Shown here: positions 57,825-64,000 of the stretch, piece by piece
Position numbering within the stretch: the stretch's first letter is position 1
How the letters are laid out: every line of letters begins with the position of its first letter
Assembly: GCF_040655075.1 (NCBI RefSeq)
Contig: NZ_JBFAJC010000012.1
Location: 1 to 64,000, forward strand
Source: Actinoallomurus sp040655075
Lineage (GTDB): Bacteria > Actinomycetota > Actinomycetes > Streptosporangiales > Streptosporangiaceae
Length of the DNA stretch: 64,000 nt
Direction of reading: 5' to 3'
Notes under the pieces: model-generated
What the model was told of the DNA's origin: nothing
What the model saw: only the letters and a program-made list of their open reading frames with translations
Databases searched by the model: none
Made by a program: the position numbers and the translations under genes

Positions 57825-58448
57825 GTGACCGAATCGGAGCTTCCGCTCGCCGGATCGCGAATCCAGCGGCGGCTCGCGGCGGCCGCGATCGACCTTTTCT
57901 ACCGTCAGGGCGCGCTGGCGACCTCCGTCCGGCAGATCACCGAGGCGTGCGGCATGACGCCCGGCGCGCTGTACAACCACTTCGGTTCAAAGGACGAACT
58001 GCTGTACGTGGTCGTGCGCGACATCCACCTGCGGCTGGAGGACGAGGTGACCGCGGCGCATGAGGCCGTCGCGGGCGATCCCCTGGCCGAGCTGCGAGCG
58101 ATCGTCGGCGTGTACGTGACGCGGCACGCCGACCATCAGGAGACCGCGCGGGTCGCCAACCGGGAGTATCACCTGCTCTCCGGCGTCTGGTACGACGAGG
58201 TCGTCGCGATCCGGCGGCGGCTGCGCGATCGCCTGGCGGACGTCCTGCTGGCGGGCCACAAGTGCGGTGAGTTCCACCTGGTCGGCGGCGACGACCGGTC
58301 CGCGGCCGTCCTCACCGCGATTCCCATCCTCGACATGTGCGTGCACCTCAGCGAGTGGTTCCACGAGCACCGCCCGCTGGGCCCCACCGACCTGCGGGAC
58401 CGTTACGTGGGGCTCGCACTGCGCATGGCCGGTGCCCGGCCCGACTGA
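57825..58448 (+). CDS. TetR/AcrR-family regulator
   Basis: A 207-residue regulator: IQRRLAAAAIDLFYRQGALA, TSVRQITEACGMTPGALYNH, FGSKDELLYVVVRDIHLRLE are the HTH; the C-terminal domain resembles FadR/KstR2-type acyl-CoA-sensing members (YVTRHADHQETARVANREYH). It is divergent from the MFS gene and 17 bases upstream of the acyl-CoA synthetase gene. A CoA-ester ligand is plausible (inference). Confidence 0.88.
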   Translation: MTESELPLAGSRIQRRLAAAAIDLFYRQGALATSVRQITEACGMTPGALYNHFGSKDELLYVVVRDIHLRLEDEVTAAHEAVAGDPLAELRAIVGVYVTRHADHQETARVANREYHLLSGVWYDEVVAIRRRLRDRLADVLLAGHKCGEFHLVGGDDRSAAVLTAIPILDMCVHLSEWFHEHRPLGPTDLRDRYVGLALRMAGARPD

Positions 58449-58465
58449 CCGATCTGGAGGTCTCC

Positions 58466-60010
58466 ATGGCCCGACTTCTCCGCCCGTTCGCCCAGGCCAG
58501 GCCGGACGAGCCGGCCCTCATCGACGAGCACGGCGTCACCACCTGGCAGACGTTCGAGGAGCGGGTCGACCGGCTGGCGGGGGCACTGCGCGGGCTCGGC
58601 CTGCGGACCGGCGACACGATCGCGATCCACTCCGGCAACCGGCGTGAGTACTTCGAGGTGATGGCGGCCGCGACGCACGTCGGCCTGCGGTACGTGCTGG
58701 TCAACTGGCACTGGACCGCGGACGAGCTCGCGTACGTGCTGGGAGACTCCGGAGCGAGGGTCCTGTTCTCCGAGGACCGATTCGCCGAGGTCGCCGAGAC
58801 GGCGGCGGCAGAGGCCGACCTGGTGGCGCGGGTCGGGTTCGGCGAGGTCCCCGGCTTCCGGCCGTACGAGGACGTGCTCGCCTCCGGGCCGGATGGCGAG
58901 CCCGCTGACCAGGTCCTCGGCTGGCCGATGATCTACACCTCCGGTACGACGGGCCGGCCGAAGGGGGTCAGTCGCAAGCTCACCCAGGCGGGCGCGCCGA
59001 TCGAGATGATGGCCATGGCCGCCCCCGGCTACGCCGACGTCCTCCGCATTCCCGAGGGCGGCCGGTCGCTGCTCGTCGGGCCGGTCTATCACTCGGCGCA
59101 GTGGCTGTTCTCGTACGTGTTGCTGTACGCGGGGCGGGCGCTGGTGATGCGGCGCGGGTTCGACGCGGAGGAGACGTTGCGGCTCATCGAGCGGTATCGG
59201 ATCACCAACGTGCACCTCGTGCCGACCCAGTTCGTCCGGATGCTTCGCCTCGACGAGGCGACGCGCGCGGCGCATGACCTGTCGAGCCTCACCGCCGTGT
59301 GGCACGGTGCCGCGCCGTGTTCCCCGGAGGTGAAACGCCGGATGATCGACTGGCTGGGTCCGGTCGTCCACGAGTACTACGGGTCGACCGAGGCGTCGGT
59401 GAACACCATCGTGACGGCCGAAGAATGGCTGCGCCGGCCGGGCACGGTCGGGCGGCCGCTGCCCACGGTCGAGACCCACGTCCTACGCGAGGACGGCAGC
59501 CCCGCCGAGCCGGGCGAGCCGGGACAGCTGTGGTTCCGCTACGCGAGCGGCGACGACGTCGAGTACTGGGGAGACCCGGACAAGACCGCCTCGATCCACC
59601 GGAACGGCCTGTTCACCACCGGGGACATCGGCTACCTCGACGCCGACGGGTACCTGTTCCTCGCCGACCGTGTCATCGACATGATCATCAGTGGCGGCGT
59701 CAACATCTACCCGGCCGAGATCGAAGGCGTGCTCATCACCCATCCGGCCGTCGGTGACGTCGCGGTGTTCGGCGTGCCCGACGAGGAGTACGGCGAGCAG
59801 GTCAAGGCGGTGGTCCAGCCGGAGGACGGGCACACCGCGTCGCCGGAGCTGGCGGAGGAGCTCATCGCGTTCTGCCGCGCATCGCTGGCCGGCTACAAGG
59901 CGCCGCGCTCGGTGGACTTCGTCACCGACCTGCCGCGCACCCCGACCGGGAAGCTCTACAAGCGCCTCATCCGCGAGCCGTACTGGTCCGGCCACGGCAC
60001 GCGGATCTAG
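58466..60010 (+). CDS. Acyl-CoA synthetase (AMP-forming)
   Basis: A 514-residue ANL-family ligase: PMIYTSGTTGRPKGVSRKLT (P-loop), VHEYYGSTEASVNTIVTAEE, NGLFTTGDIGYLDADGYLFL and the catalytic Lys in PRTPTGKLYKRLI. Resembles FadD3/FadD4-like actinobacterial ligases acting on unusual acids. GGAGG lies seven bases before the ATG. It shares an operon with the TetR gene and presumably activates the compound imported by the divergent MFS carrier. Confidence 0.9.
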   Translation: MARLLRPFAQARPDEPALIDEHGVTTWQTFEERVDRLAGALRGLGLRTGDTIAIHSGNRREYFEVMAAATHVGLRYVLVNWHWTADELAYVLGDSGARVLFSEDRFAEVAETAAAEADLVARVGFGEVPGFRPYEDVLASGPDGEPADQVLGWPMIYTSGTTGRPKGVSRKLTQAGAPIEMMAMAAPGYADVLRIPEGGRSLLVGPVYHSAQWLFSYVLLYAGRALVMRRGFDAEETLRLIERYRITNVHLVPTQFVRMLRLDEATRAAHDLSSLTAVWHGAAPCSPEVKRRMIDWLGPVVHEYYGSTEASVNTIVTAEEWLRRPGTVGRPLPTVETHVLREDGSPAEPGEPGQLWFRYASGDDVEYWGDPDKTASIHRNGLFTTGDIGYLDADGYLFLADRVIDMIISGGVNIYPAEIEGVLITHPAVGDVAVFGVPDEEYGEQVKAVVQPEDGHTASPELAEELIAFCRASLAGYKAPRSVDFVTDLPRTPTGKLYKRLIREPYWSGHGTRI

Positions 60011-60046
60011 TTCTCTCGGTCCGTCAGCACCAGTTGCGGTACCAGG

Positions 60047-60078
60047 CGTCCGGGCGGCGACCCGGTCCTACCCGGACG
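60047..60078. terminator. Stem-loop terminator between convergent genes
   Basis: CGTCCGGG (60047-60054) pairs with CCCGGACG (60071-60078), an 8-bp stem with a 16-base loop, between the acyl-CoA synthetase stop and the convergent membrane-protein gene. A direct repeat, GTCAGCACCAGT followed by GCGG, flanks it at 60023 and 60077. Confidence 0.55.
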
Positions 60079-60813
60079 TCAGCACCAGTGGCGGAGCTCG
60101 GCGTCCTCCAGGGCCTGGCGCAGCTCCTCCTGGTCGGCCCGCCAGCCGACCAGGTCGTAGTAGCGCTCGGACGGCTCCCGGACGACCGGGACCCCGGGCG
60201 CGTGGATCCGCGTGGCCTCCGTCAGCGACGCCGTGCGGTACCGCCATCCGCGGGCCTCCGCGTGGAAGCTGACGGCGAGCTCCAGCCCGGCCTCCGACGG
60301 CCCGCGGTCGAGCCGGCGCAGCCGCTCCCACACGTCCAGCGGCAGGTCGTGTCGGGACACCGCCTCCGTGAGCTCGGCGAGATGCCGCTCGGGCGAGCCC
60401 GGCGCCATCGGATGCAGCCGGACCCCGACGCACCGCACCGTGCCCTCGACGAACTCCGTCCGCCGGGAGAACAGCACCAGCGCGCTGACCTCGTCCCAGC
60501 CGAACCGGCGAGCCCCGTCCGGCGACGCGACGAGGAAGATCCCGTCCGCGTCGACGGCGAAGGCGATCCAGCCGGTGCGCCGGCCCCGGGCGAGCCGCGC
60601 GCCGCCCACCGCGGCCAGGACGACGGATGCGGCCGCCAGGCCGAGGCGCGTGGGCACGCGGTTCGGCTGCCCGGCCCGCACCACTCCGGCGATCATCCGG
60701 ACCGAGATCGCGAGACCCAGGACGCCGACCGCGATCATGAGGACCGGCCGGAGCCGCCGGAACCTCACGACGTACGGCGCCGATGCGGACCCGGCCGGAG
60801 TCTCGGTGGTCAC
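60079..60813 (-). CDS. Membrane protein with two N-terminal helices, unknown function
   Basis: A 244-residue protein. A short N-terminus is followed by two transmembrane helices (about 18-40, PVLMIAVGVLGLAISVRMIA, and 52-70, GLAAASVVLAAVGGARLARG), then a PH-like globular part (GWIAFAVDADGIFLVASPDG, ARRFGWDEVSALVLFSRR). The GTG start at 60813 has GGAGGAG eight bases upstream. Proteins of this shape are common in actinomycetes, with no known role. Confidence 0.7.
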   Translation of the reverse strand: MTTETPAGSASAPYVVRFRRLRPVLMIAVGVLGLAISVRMIAGVVRAGQPNRVPTRLGLAAASVVLAAVGGARLARGRRTGWIAFAVDADGIFLVASPDGARRFGWDEVSALVLFSRRTEFVEGTVRCVGVRLHPMAPGSPERHLAELTEAVSRHDLPLDVWERLRRLDRGPSEAGLELAVSFHAEARGWRYRTASLTEATRIHAPGVPVVREPSERYYDLVGWRADQEELRQALEDAELRHWC

Positions 60814-60972
60814 CGCGAAATCTCCTCCGCCCACGAGGCAAAGATCCGTCCGGCGCACTGTACTGCGCGCCGTCCGCGTACGGAGATCGCTCGGGCATCC
60901 GGCCGGCGGCGTCATCGGTAGCACGCGAGAGCGGGCTCGGGGATCTCGGCACGGCGGTCGTACGGGGAGCGG

Positions 60973-61212
60973 TCAGGATCCCAGGACCGGGTAGTCGGTG
61001 TAGCCGCGGTGGTCACCGCCGTAGAAGGTGGCCGGGTCCGCCTCGTTGTACGGCGCGATGATCAGCCTGGCGCCCGCCTGCTGCGTGTCGTACTCGACGG
61101 TCAGCTCTGTGACGAGGCCGCCGTACGTGCGGCTGCGTGTCATCGGCGCCACGACGAGACGATTGGCCAGCTCCAGCGCACTGACGGCAACCAACTCGAA
61201 CAGTTCGTTCAT
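60973..61212 (-). pseudogene. Internally deleted Old Yellow Enzyme (NADH:flavin oxidoreductase) gene
   Basis: 79 codons remain in one frame. Residues 1-53 (LFELVAVSALELANRLVVAP, MTRSRTYGGLVTELTVEYDT, GARLIIA) are the start of an OYE barrel; the next 25 (NEADPATFYGGDHRGYTDYP) are the extreme C-terminus of the same family. About 280 central residues with the FMN site are gone, yet frame, start codon and ribosome site are kept. Confidence 0.8.
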
Positions 61213-61390
61213 ACCACTCTTCCTCCGTGAATCAGCTGATCAGGGCGTTAGGGTCCGAGGGTGGGCGGCGAATCGGTAACTTTCGGTACTCGACCACGTA
61301 GGTTCGTGGGTGGTTAACTGCTGGAGTTTGAATGTGCATAAGTGCACGCGGTGTCTCGATGGTCACGCTATGTTGTTGCTGTGATTTTGG

Positions 61391-61957
61391 GCGGAGTGGG
61401 CACGAGCGCAGGGGACCAGTCCCTTCGCCGCTTACCGCTGGTTCCGTCATGGCACGCTTCCGGTCCCGGCGCAGCGGGTCGGGCTGCGCACGATCTGGGT
61501 GAAAATCGACGTCGGTGCTGCCCCAGATGCGATGGTTGGTATCTGGCTGTACGCCCGCGTTTCCTCCCATGACCACAAGCCGGACCTCGAATGTCAGGTT
61601 GCCGGGCTGTCGCAGTGGGCAGCCAAGAGGGGGCGCCGCATAGCGCGGCTGGAGTGCGAGATCGCCTCGGGCATCAACGGCTCCGGTTCCAGGGGCCGGC
61701 CGCTTCCCGCCGACCTGGACGTAACCACGTCCGTGGCGGAACAGAAAGGTCGCCTCGGTGGCATGAACATGGAACTGGCCGAGGCGGCGTTGGTCGCGAA
61801 GGGCCGCCGTCTGGTGGCCAGGGACGACGGAGAGGTCGTCGGCGATCTCGCGCGGGACATGGGGCAGACGTCGGTTTGCTTGTGCGTTCGTCGGTATGGC
61901 CATCGTTCGGCGCGGGACCCTGCCCGCACGGCGGTGGAGGCGGCCCGGCATGGCTGA
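61391..61957 (+). pseudogene. tnpA: Degenerate IS607-family serine recombinase
   Basis: A MerR-like HTH part (AEWARAQGTSPFAAYRWFRH, GTLPVPAQRVGLRTIWVKID) runs into the resolvase domain (WLYARVSSHDHKPDLECQVA). The start codon has been lost: a TGA lies in frame just upstream. The conserved R-D-R-L-x-R motif is degraded to KGRLGGM and the C-terminal region is diverged (DMGQTSVCLCVRRYG). The catalytic Ser of ARVSS remains. It is probably inactive. Confidence 0.75.
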
Positions 61958-63665
61958 CCTGCGCGCCATCGAAGTGCCGTTCGTTGCGGTCGGGTCGTCG
62001 GGTGTGGCGATCCGTGACCGCCTCAAGGGCCTGACCCCGCAGGATGTGACGGTGCTGCGGCTGGTGGGTGACCACCTCGGTTCGCTCGCCTCCTCCGACC
62101 TGAAGGCACGGTGCGCGGCGGGGCTGGATCACGACACCGGCCAATGGGCGGAGCGGAAACGGGCATTAACCGCCGAGTCGTCCTCGCGCTGGGCCGGGTC
62201 GATCACCAAGGCCACGCATGACCAGTGGGCGCTGGCACGGCGCAGCCAGCTCGCCTACATCCGCAGCCTTGAGGCCGGGATCGCCACAATCACGCAACGG
62301 CTGTCCCTGCCGGTCGGAGAGAAAGGCACGAAGAAAGCACCGGGCGGTTACCAAGGCGCCCAGGAGTGGTTCGAAAAGACCCGGCGCCTGCGCCTGCTTC
62401 AGGACCGGCTCGAACAACAGCGGGCCGACCATGAGGCCGGGCGGGTTCGCGTCGTGCGCGGTGGTAAGAGGTTGCTGCGCACCCGGCACAACCTGGATGC
62501 CGTCGAGCTCACCGCACCCGAATGGCGTGAAAAGTGGCAGGCCAAGCGCCGGTTCCTGGCCGCTGATGGCGAGTCCGGCAAGCGGTACGGGAACGAGACG
62601 ATCCGCGTCACCCCCGACGGCCAGGTCGGCATCAAGCTCCCCTCGCCGTTGGCGCACCTGGCCAACGCTGCACACGGCCGGTACGTCCTCACCTCGAAGG
62701 TGTCGTTCCCGCACCGGGGTGAGCAATGGCGCGACCGCGTGTGCGCGAACCGGGCTGTGGCCTACCGCATCTGCGAGGACGTCCAGCGCGGACGCTGGTA
62801 CCTGACGGCCTCCTGGACCATCCCGCCGGTCAAAACCGTTCCCCTGCAAACCGTCCGTGCTGGTGGCCTGATCGGGGTGGACACCAACGCCGACCACCTG
62901 GCCGCCTGGAGACTCGACGCCCACGGCAACCCGGTCGGCGAGCCCCGCCGATTCGACTACGACCTGTCCGGCACCACCCAGCACCGCGACGCCCAGATCC
63001 GGCATGCCATCATCAGTCTTCTGCACTGGGCTGAACGGCACAGCATTGCCATCGCGATCGAGGACCTGGATTTCGCCGCGGAGACGACCCGCGAGAAACA
63101 CGGTCGGCGTAAGCGGTTCCGCAACCTGATCTCCGGGATGCCCGTGGCCAAGCTCCGCGCCAGGCTGGTGGCGATGGCGGCTGAACTCGGCATCACCATC
63201 GTCGCCGTCGACCCCGGCTACACCTCAAAGTGGGGAGCCCAGCACTGGCGGCGCCCCCTCACCACCCCTCGGCGCCCCGTCACCCGCCATCAGGCGGCGG
63301 CCGTGGCGATCGGACGACGCGCCCTGGGACACCCGATCCGGCGACGGACGGCACCGCCCCCTGCTCACCAGAGCGATGAGCAAGGGCATCGGACCGTCCA
63401 GGCCGCACCGGATGCCCCAGGACGTGAGGAACCCCGCCCCCGCACCCCCGGACCACGATCACGAGTCGTGCCGCCCGGCTGCGGAGCGAAAGTGGGGAAC
63501 CAGGACGCCCAACACCGTTCGGAGCGTCCGGCTGAGCACACAACTCATGCCCAGTCTTTAGGAACGGTGTTGTACGGGCGCGACGCGCCAGGTGATCTTG
63601 TTGGTGGCGACACCGTAGTCTCGGCTGGGATCGACGTGATCATGGTTTCGGAGAGGCAGAGATGA
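61950..63665 (+). CDS. tnpB: TnpB-related nuclease of the IS607-type element
   Basis: A frame of 571 codons; the protein proper ends near residue 470. RuvC motifs: GGLIGVDTNADHLAAWRLDA (Asp), SIAIAIEDLDFAAETTREKH (Glu), and VTRHQAAAVAIGRRALGHPI, where the third acidic residue is expected; it reads Gln here. No zinc ribbon (WGAQHWRRP replaces it), as in this subgroup. The frame runs beyond the element right end at 63572 to 63665, so its last 120 or so codons cover the guide-RNA region and flank. Its ATG overlaps the recombinase stop. Confidence 0.8.
   Translation: MADLRAIEVPFVAVGSSGVAIRDRLKGLTPQDVTVLRLVGDHLGSLASSDLKARCAAGLDHDTGQWAERKRALTAESSSRWAGSITKATHDQWALARRSQLAYIRSLEAGIATITQRLSLPVGEKGTKKAPGGYQGAQEWFEKTRRLRLLQDRLEQQRADHEAGRVRVVRGGKRLLRTRHNLDAVELTAPEWREKWQAKRRFLAADGESGKRYGNETIRVTPDGQVGIKLPSPLAHLANAAHGRYVLTSKVSFPHRGEQWRDRVCANRAVAYRICEDVQRGRWYLTASWTIPPVKTVPLQTVRAGGLIGVDTNADHLAAWRLDAHGNPVGEPRRFDYDLSGTTQHRDAQIRHAIISLLHWAERHSIAIAIEDLDFAAETTREKHGRRKRFRNLISGMPVAKLRARLVAMAAELGITIVAVDPGYTSKWGAQHWRRPLTTPRRPVTRHQAAAVAIGRRALGHPIRRRTAPPPAHQSDEQGHRTVQAAPDAPGREEPRPRTPGPRSRVVPPGCGAKVGNQDAQHRSERPAEHTTHAQSLGTVLYGRDAPGDLVGGDTVVSAGIDVIMVSERQR
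63400..63572 (+). ncRNA. Predicted omega/reRNA of the IS607-type element
   Basis: The 3' part of the tnpB frame ends in the 11-bp inverted repeat 63510-63520/63562-63572, which would close a large stem with a 41-base loop. By analogy with IS607 TnpB systems the guide begins at 63573. The 5' limit is arbitrary. Confidence 0.4.
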
Positions 63666-64000
63666 CCACGGACTTCCAGGCTCGCGCCCACTCGCACGTC
63701 AACGAACTTCGCGCCACGCCGGACATCGTCATGACCGCCTGCGAGATCGGGTCAGGGCCGCCCCGGGAACTCTCGGCCGACGACGCCGCGCTGATCGGCT
63801 CAGCCTGGGGAGACACGGCCGTCGAGGGCGTTCGCGAGTACCTGCTGAGCACCGACCACATCCATGTCGCCTGGCACATGGACGACTACTCCCTCGACGG
63901 GGAGTTCTTCCTGAAGGACGTCCGGAACTGCCTGTCCGGCAGGGTAGTGCCGTACGTGGACGTGAGTCTGTCTCCAGAACAACGAGAGCTGATGGCCGAC
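63662..64000 (+). CDS. Hypothetical protein, 3' end beyond window
   Basis: The first 113 codons of a gene starting MTTDFQARAHSHVNELRATP, with GAGAGGCAGAG just before the ATG. Soluble and acidic: ELSADDAALIGSAWGDTAVE, REYLLSTDHIHVAWHMDDYS, DGEFFLKDVRNCLSG. No domain is recognised. Its start lies 90 bases after the right end of the IS607 element, so it may have lost its native promoter. Cut by the window edge. Confidence 0.6.
   Translation, partial: MTTDFQARAHSHVNELRATPDIVMTACEIGSGPPRELSADDAALIGSAWGDTAVEGVREYLLSTDHIHVAWHMDDYSLDGEFFLKDVRNCLSGRVVPYVDVSLSPEQRELMAD

Larger units (their letters stand above)
61321..63572 (+). mobile_element. IS607-type element (serine recombinase plus TnpB)
   Basis: Contains a degenerate IS607 resolvase and a TnpB gene overlapping by 8 bases. 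The right end is marked by a perfect 11-bp inverted repeat, CAACACCGTTC (63510-63520) and GAACGGTGTTG (63562-63572). A GTGCA-TAAG-TGCAC hairpin at 61334-61347 marks the left region; the exact left tip is not determined. Confidence 0.65.

Noticed and set aside
1..64000. CRISPR arrays, tRNA, rRNA, replication origin or integrase attachment sites
   Set aside because: No regularly spaced repeats, no cloverleaf-like sequences, no DnaA-box cluster and no tyrosine-integrase gene were seen on reading the window; a covariance-model search would be needed to exclude small RNAs.

Overview
The window is high-GC actinobacterial chromosome, most likely from an Actinomadura- or Streptosporangiales-like soil actinomycete. 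The signs are pervasive GTG/TTG starts, ATGA/GTGA gene overlaps, a DUF5753 XRE regulator followed by DUF397, an SAV2177-type methyltransferase, F420-type (LLM) oxidoreductases and MmyB-type XRE regulators. Assignments come from reading translations and motifs by eye; no database search was possible.

Layout. 1-2.6 kb: end of an aerobic benzoyl-CoA (box) operon (boxB partial, boxC) with a divergent WYL regulator that has no HTH. 2.7-5.9 kb: a septum-formation-like membrane protein, then a TetR/MFS-efflux divergent pair. 6-42 kb: a large catabolic region for an unidentified aromatic carboxylic acid, in several transcription units: (i) CaiB/BaiF double-domain CoA-transferase, LLM oxidoreductase, ferredoxin and ferredoxin reductase; (ii) 2-keto-4-pentenoate hydratase; (iii) acetaldehyde dehydrogenase, 4-hydroxy-2-oxovalerate aldolase, a NitT/TauT-type binding protein, a MaoC pair and an amidohydrolase; (iv) an SDR; (v) Rieske oxygenase, 38-residue membrane peptide, M20-like protein, MhpB-type extradiol dioxygenase, two alpha/beta hydrolases and an IclR regulator; (vi) a second binding protein with ABC ATPase, permease and an MDR reductase; (vii) a second MaoC pair divergent from a C-C hydrolase. 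These units share a 17-bp palindromic box, near GGTCCGCTSAGCGGACC, found seven times. A TAnnnT-like -10 element starts 28-32 bp downstream of each copy, so the units look like one regulon. Interspersed are a STAND/TPR ATPase, an XRE regulator, a secreted trypsin-like protease and several decayed genes.

42.6-50.9 kb: a seven-gene complex I/hydrogenase-4-like operon with the gene order of Mycobacterium tuberculosis Rv0081-Rv0087 (ArsR regulator, NuoB-like, antiporter-like, hycD, hycP, hycQ, hycE). HycE lacks the cysteines that bind NiFe. Two copies of a GTTGCTAA-N2-TTAGCAAC palindrome flank the ArsR gene. 51-60 kb: two acyl-CoA synthetases, an MFS carrier with a TetR regulator, a methyltransferase, the XRE/DUF397 pair and an ADP-ribosylglycohydrolase. 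60-64 kb: a membrane protein, a collapsed Old Yellow Enzyme gene, an IS607-type element and a partial gene.

Three TnpB-bearing elements are present: TnpB-only at 11.4-12.7 kb, IS605-type with tnpA and tnpB at 38.0-39.9 kb, and IS607-type at 61.3-63.6 kb. Each has disrupted or abuts host genes. An unusual number of genes survive only as ends with the middle deleted (hydratase, OYE, SDR). How it may work together (inference): the two binding proteins and one ABC transporter import an aromatic acid; Rieske oxygenase with ferredoxin and reductase hydroxylates it; the MhpB-like enzyme opens the ring; a hydrolase releases 2-hydroxypenta-2,4-dienoate, which the hydratase, aldolase and acetylating dehydrogenase turn into pyruvate and acetyl-CoA; the CoA-transferase, MaoC pairs, SDR and synthetases handle the side-chain acid.
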